64,000 bases of DNA from Enoplosus armatus (lineage: Eukaryota > Chordata > Actinopteri > Centrarchiformes > Enoplosidae). The position numbers and the translations under genes are program-made. The stretch lies in NCBI RefSeq assembly GCF_043641665.1, contig NC_092194.1:17733298-17797297 (forward strand). Reading direction: 5' to 3'. Below, piece after piece: positions 59,591 through 64,000 of this stretch (positions within the stretch are counted from its first letter, which is position 1; each line of letters starts with the position of its first letter). Under the pieces are notes generated by a model. That model was not told the origin of the DNA, searched no databases, and worked only from the letters and a program-made list of their open reading frames with translations.

Positions 59591-61468
59591 TATCATACGG
59601 CAGAATTCAGAATAATTTCAACCGCTTGGAAAGTTGTACGTAGAACTTGAGTTCATTTTAAAATCAAAATGTGATTCTGTGGTCATGATAAAGGTTATGG
59701 TTCAGTGTTTTTCATTTAGAGTACAAGAGTAGTGTTTTCACCACAGAGAAGCTAAAAATAATTATGGCTGTAACTTTAAAAAGGCAGGACAGTGTTAATT
59801 TAAATGAGACAAAGCTGTAACTGTGGCACTTTGAATTTTAGCTGCATGATTTACGAGTAAAAACACCTTGTTTGTTGTTTTAACCTGCAACAACCTCGTG
59901 TCCTCACTCCCACCAGTTGTAGTGGTGGAAATTTGAGATGTGACTTATGAGAAATAACAGCTCGTAACACATCACGTCAGCGACCACAGGCTTCAGTTCT
60001 CTTGAATCTTAACGTGAGATTAAAATAATAAAACCAGTTTTTCTTGTTCCGAGCCATAAACATAACAAGTCCTTAATACTGTCACATACATTTGCTTGTA
60101 ATACTGAATGAAATCAACCACACGCAGAATAACTGTTCAACGTACACAAGTCTGGACAGTTCATACAAAAATACAACATGTAAAGAGATTTCATGTAAAA
60201 CGAGAGGAGACGAACGAAAAAAATAAAAAAAAATGTAACAAATTCCAGTTTAAAACGATAGATGAGACAGAAAACAACAAGAATGAAATACAACTGAGCA
60301 GAAAGGAAGACATACATGTATGGATCAAAATGTACAGTTTGTTTTGGCCTAGAGCCAACCGGGCTCCATTTTGAGTCTAGATTACAGGGAAGCTTTTGTG
60401 GCCATAAACTCAACGCAAGGCAGGACATGTAGGAACTTACTCGACCTCATTAGTTCCAGGAAACTCGTCGGATTTCACAGGACATGAAAACAGTTTGAAA
60501 TCGAGTCTTTTTGATGTTTAAGATGCTGAAAAACTGGCTTGATCTGCCAATGAAGTGTGTGTACGACGTTTAAAAATAATGTAGAGCTTTGAATTCTGAT
60601 GGCTTGGATCTTTAAAAATGACTAAGGTTGTGTGATTGTCAAGGCGAGGGTTTGACACCTGCATAGTGTGATGAAGGCACATCGGGTGTGTGTTCACATG
60701 ATTAAGAGACCAGTCTGGAGGGGGGGTGGTTGGCACACTGCACTTCCTGTTGAGGTAAAATGAAGTGGCGTAGAAGACCGAGGGAAGAAACCCAGGCTGA
60801 TTTCTCTCAAAGGATTATGGGTTCATCTTCCCTCCCACCATGACTTTGAAACGTTTTTGTCAGGGCTGCACACTTAGAATAAGTTGGACATGTCGTCTCA
60901 GTTTATTCCCATTTCATGTCTTTGGTTCTTAGCTTGGAGTGATTTTGTCCTTTGTGTCCTCCAGAGAAAATCTTTGATATGCTCTTCATGTCTGTGCATG
61001 AGTGCCTGTCTGCTGTAAGCCTACCTGCATGAACACAGTCTTTTTTACGACTTTATAAAGCAGGCAAACACGACGCGTGGTTCTTGAAACCAGTTTGGAG
61101 GAGACAGATTTGAATAAAAATGTTTTTTAAAAGAAGTTGACATGATCCCTTTTGTTTCCTTTCACACAGGGGGAGCAGCTCGGGTTACGTTTTAAAAGAC
61201 ACAGGTTCTCTGGAACCCAGTGTTCGTTATTGAAGTTCCCATTTCAGCCAGAATCCTCCATGTTTGTTCATTTATTGTGTGTTATTCGTCTGAAGCGCTA
61301 AGTGAAGAGACAGCCAACTTGCTGCCGGTTTACTCACTGCTGCCGCCAAGAATAGAAACCACCTCTCCAACACTCCTCTCTTGTCTCGTTCCCTGAGGGC
61401 AGAAACATCTCCACATCTGACACGGAGCGAAAAAGTCACCCCGAGGTCGCCTTGTTTCCTTTCCTTGG
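59591..61468 (-). other. Probable frmd6 3' UTR and downstream flank
   Basis: Sequence directly past the frmd6 stop on the minus strand. A minus-strand AATAAA (plus-strand TTTATT at 61271-61276) is the nearest candidate end. Mammalian FRMD6 has a long 3' UTR, so the true end may be further left. No other gene is seen. Confidence 0.4.

Positions 61469-64000
<2,532 letters not shown>

Overview
The window looks like part of a ray-finned (teleost) fish chromosome, probably a percomorph. Genes have many short exons and compact introns. Intergenic and intronic DNA is AT-rich and full of short non-autonomous repeats with TTAGC/GCTAGC and TTAGCTTAGCATAAAGACTGG cores, which are common in teleosts. The encoded proteins match vertebrate families closely. 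No bacterial, viral or CRISPR features are visible. I rebuilt gene models by hand from splice sites, reading phase and family resemblance.

Layout, left to right. (1) 1-3027: non-coding, with one dispersed repeat. (2) 3028-7000, plus strand: a complete nine-exon beta-type taxilin (about 522 aa). (3) 7967-11756, plus: a nine-exon peroxiredoxin-like (AhpC/TSA_2-type) gene resembling selenoprotein L, but with cysteines (CxxC) at the redox motif and one GC-AG intron. (4) 14369-18270, plus: an eleven-exon organic cation transporter of the SLC22A1/2/3 clade. (5) 20234-31849, plus: a 24-exon afadin-like gene (about 1261 aa) with RA1, cargo-binding/DIL and PDZ regions, but no second RA domain, no FHA domain and a shortened C-terminus. 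(6) 32253-33614, minus: dusp23, converging on the afadin-like gene. (7) 34798-34880, plus: tRNA-Leu(CAG). (8) 37145-38261, minus: gng2 (71 aa), with candidate 5' UTR exons far upstream. (9) 38.3-61.4 kb: a gene-poor stretch rich in repeats. (10) 61469-63807, minus: the last five coding exons of frmd6; the 5' part lies beyond the right edge.

The left half joins relatives of genes that in human map to 6q24-q27 (TXLNB, SLC22A1-3, AFDN). The right half holds relatives of the adjacent human 14q22 pair GNG2-FRMD6, and dusp23 (human 1q23) sits at the junction. The genes share no obvious pathway and no operon logic applies. The most unusual items are the domain-depleted afadin paralog with a 41-nt intron, the two GC-AG introns, the Cys form of a SelL-like protein, and a roughly 1-kb degenerate GACTTG repeat field.
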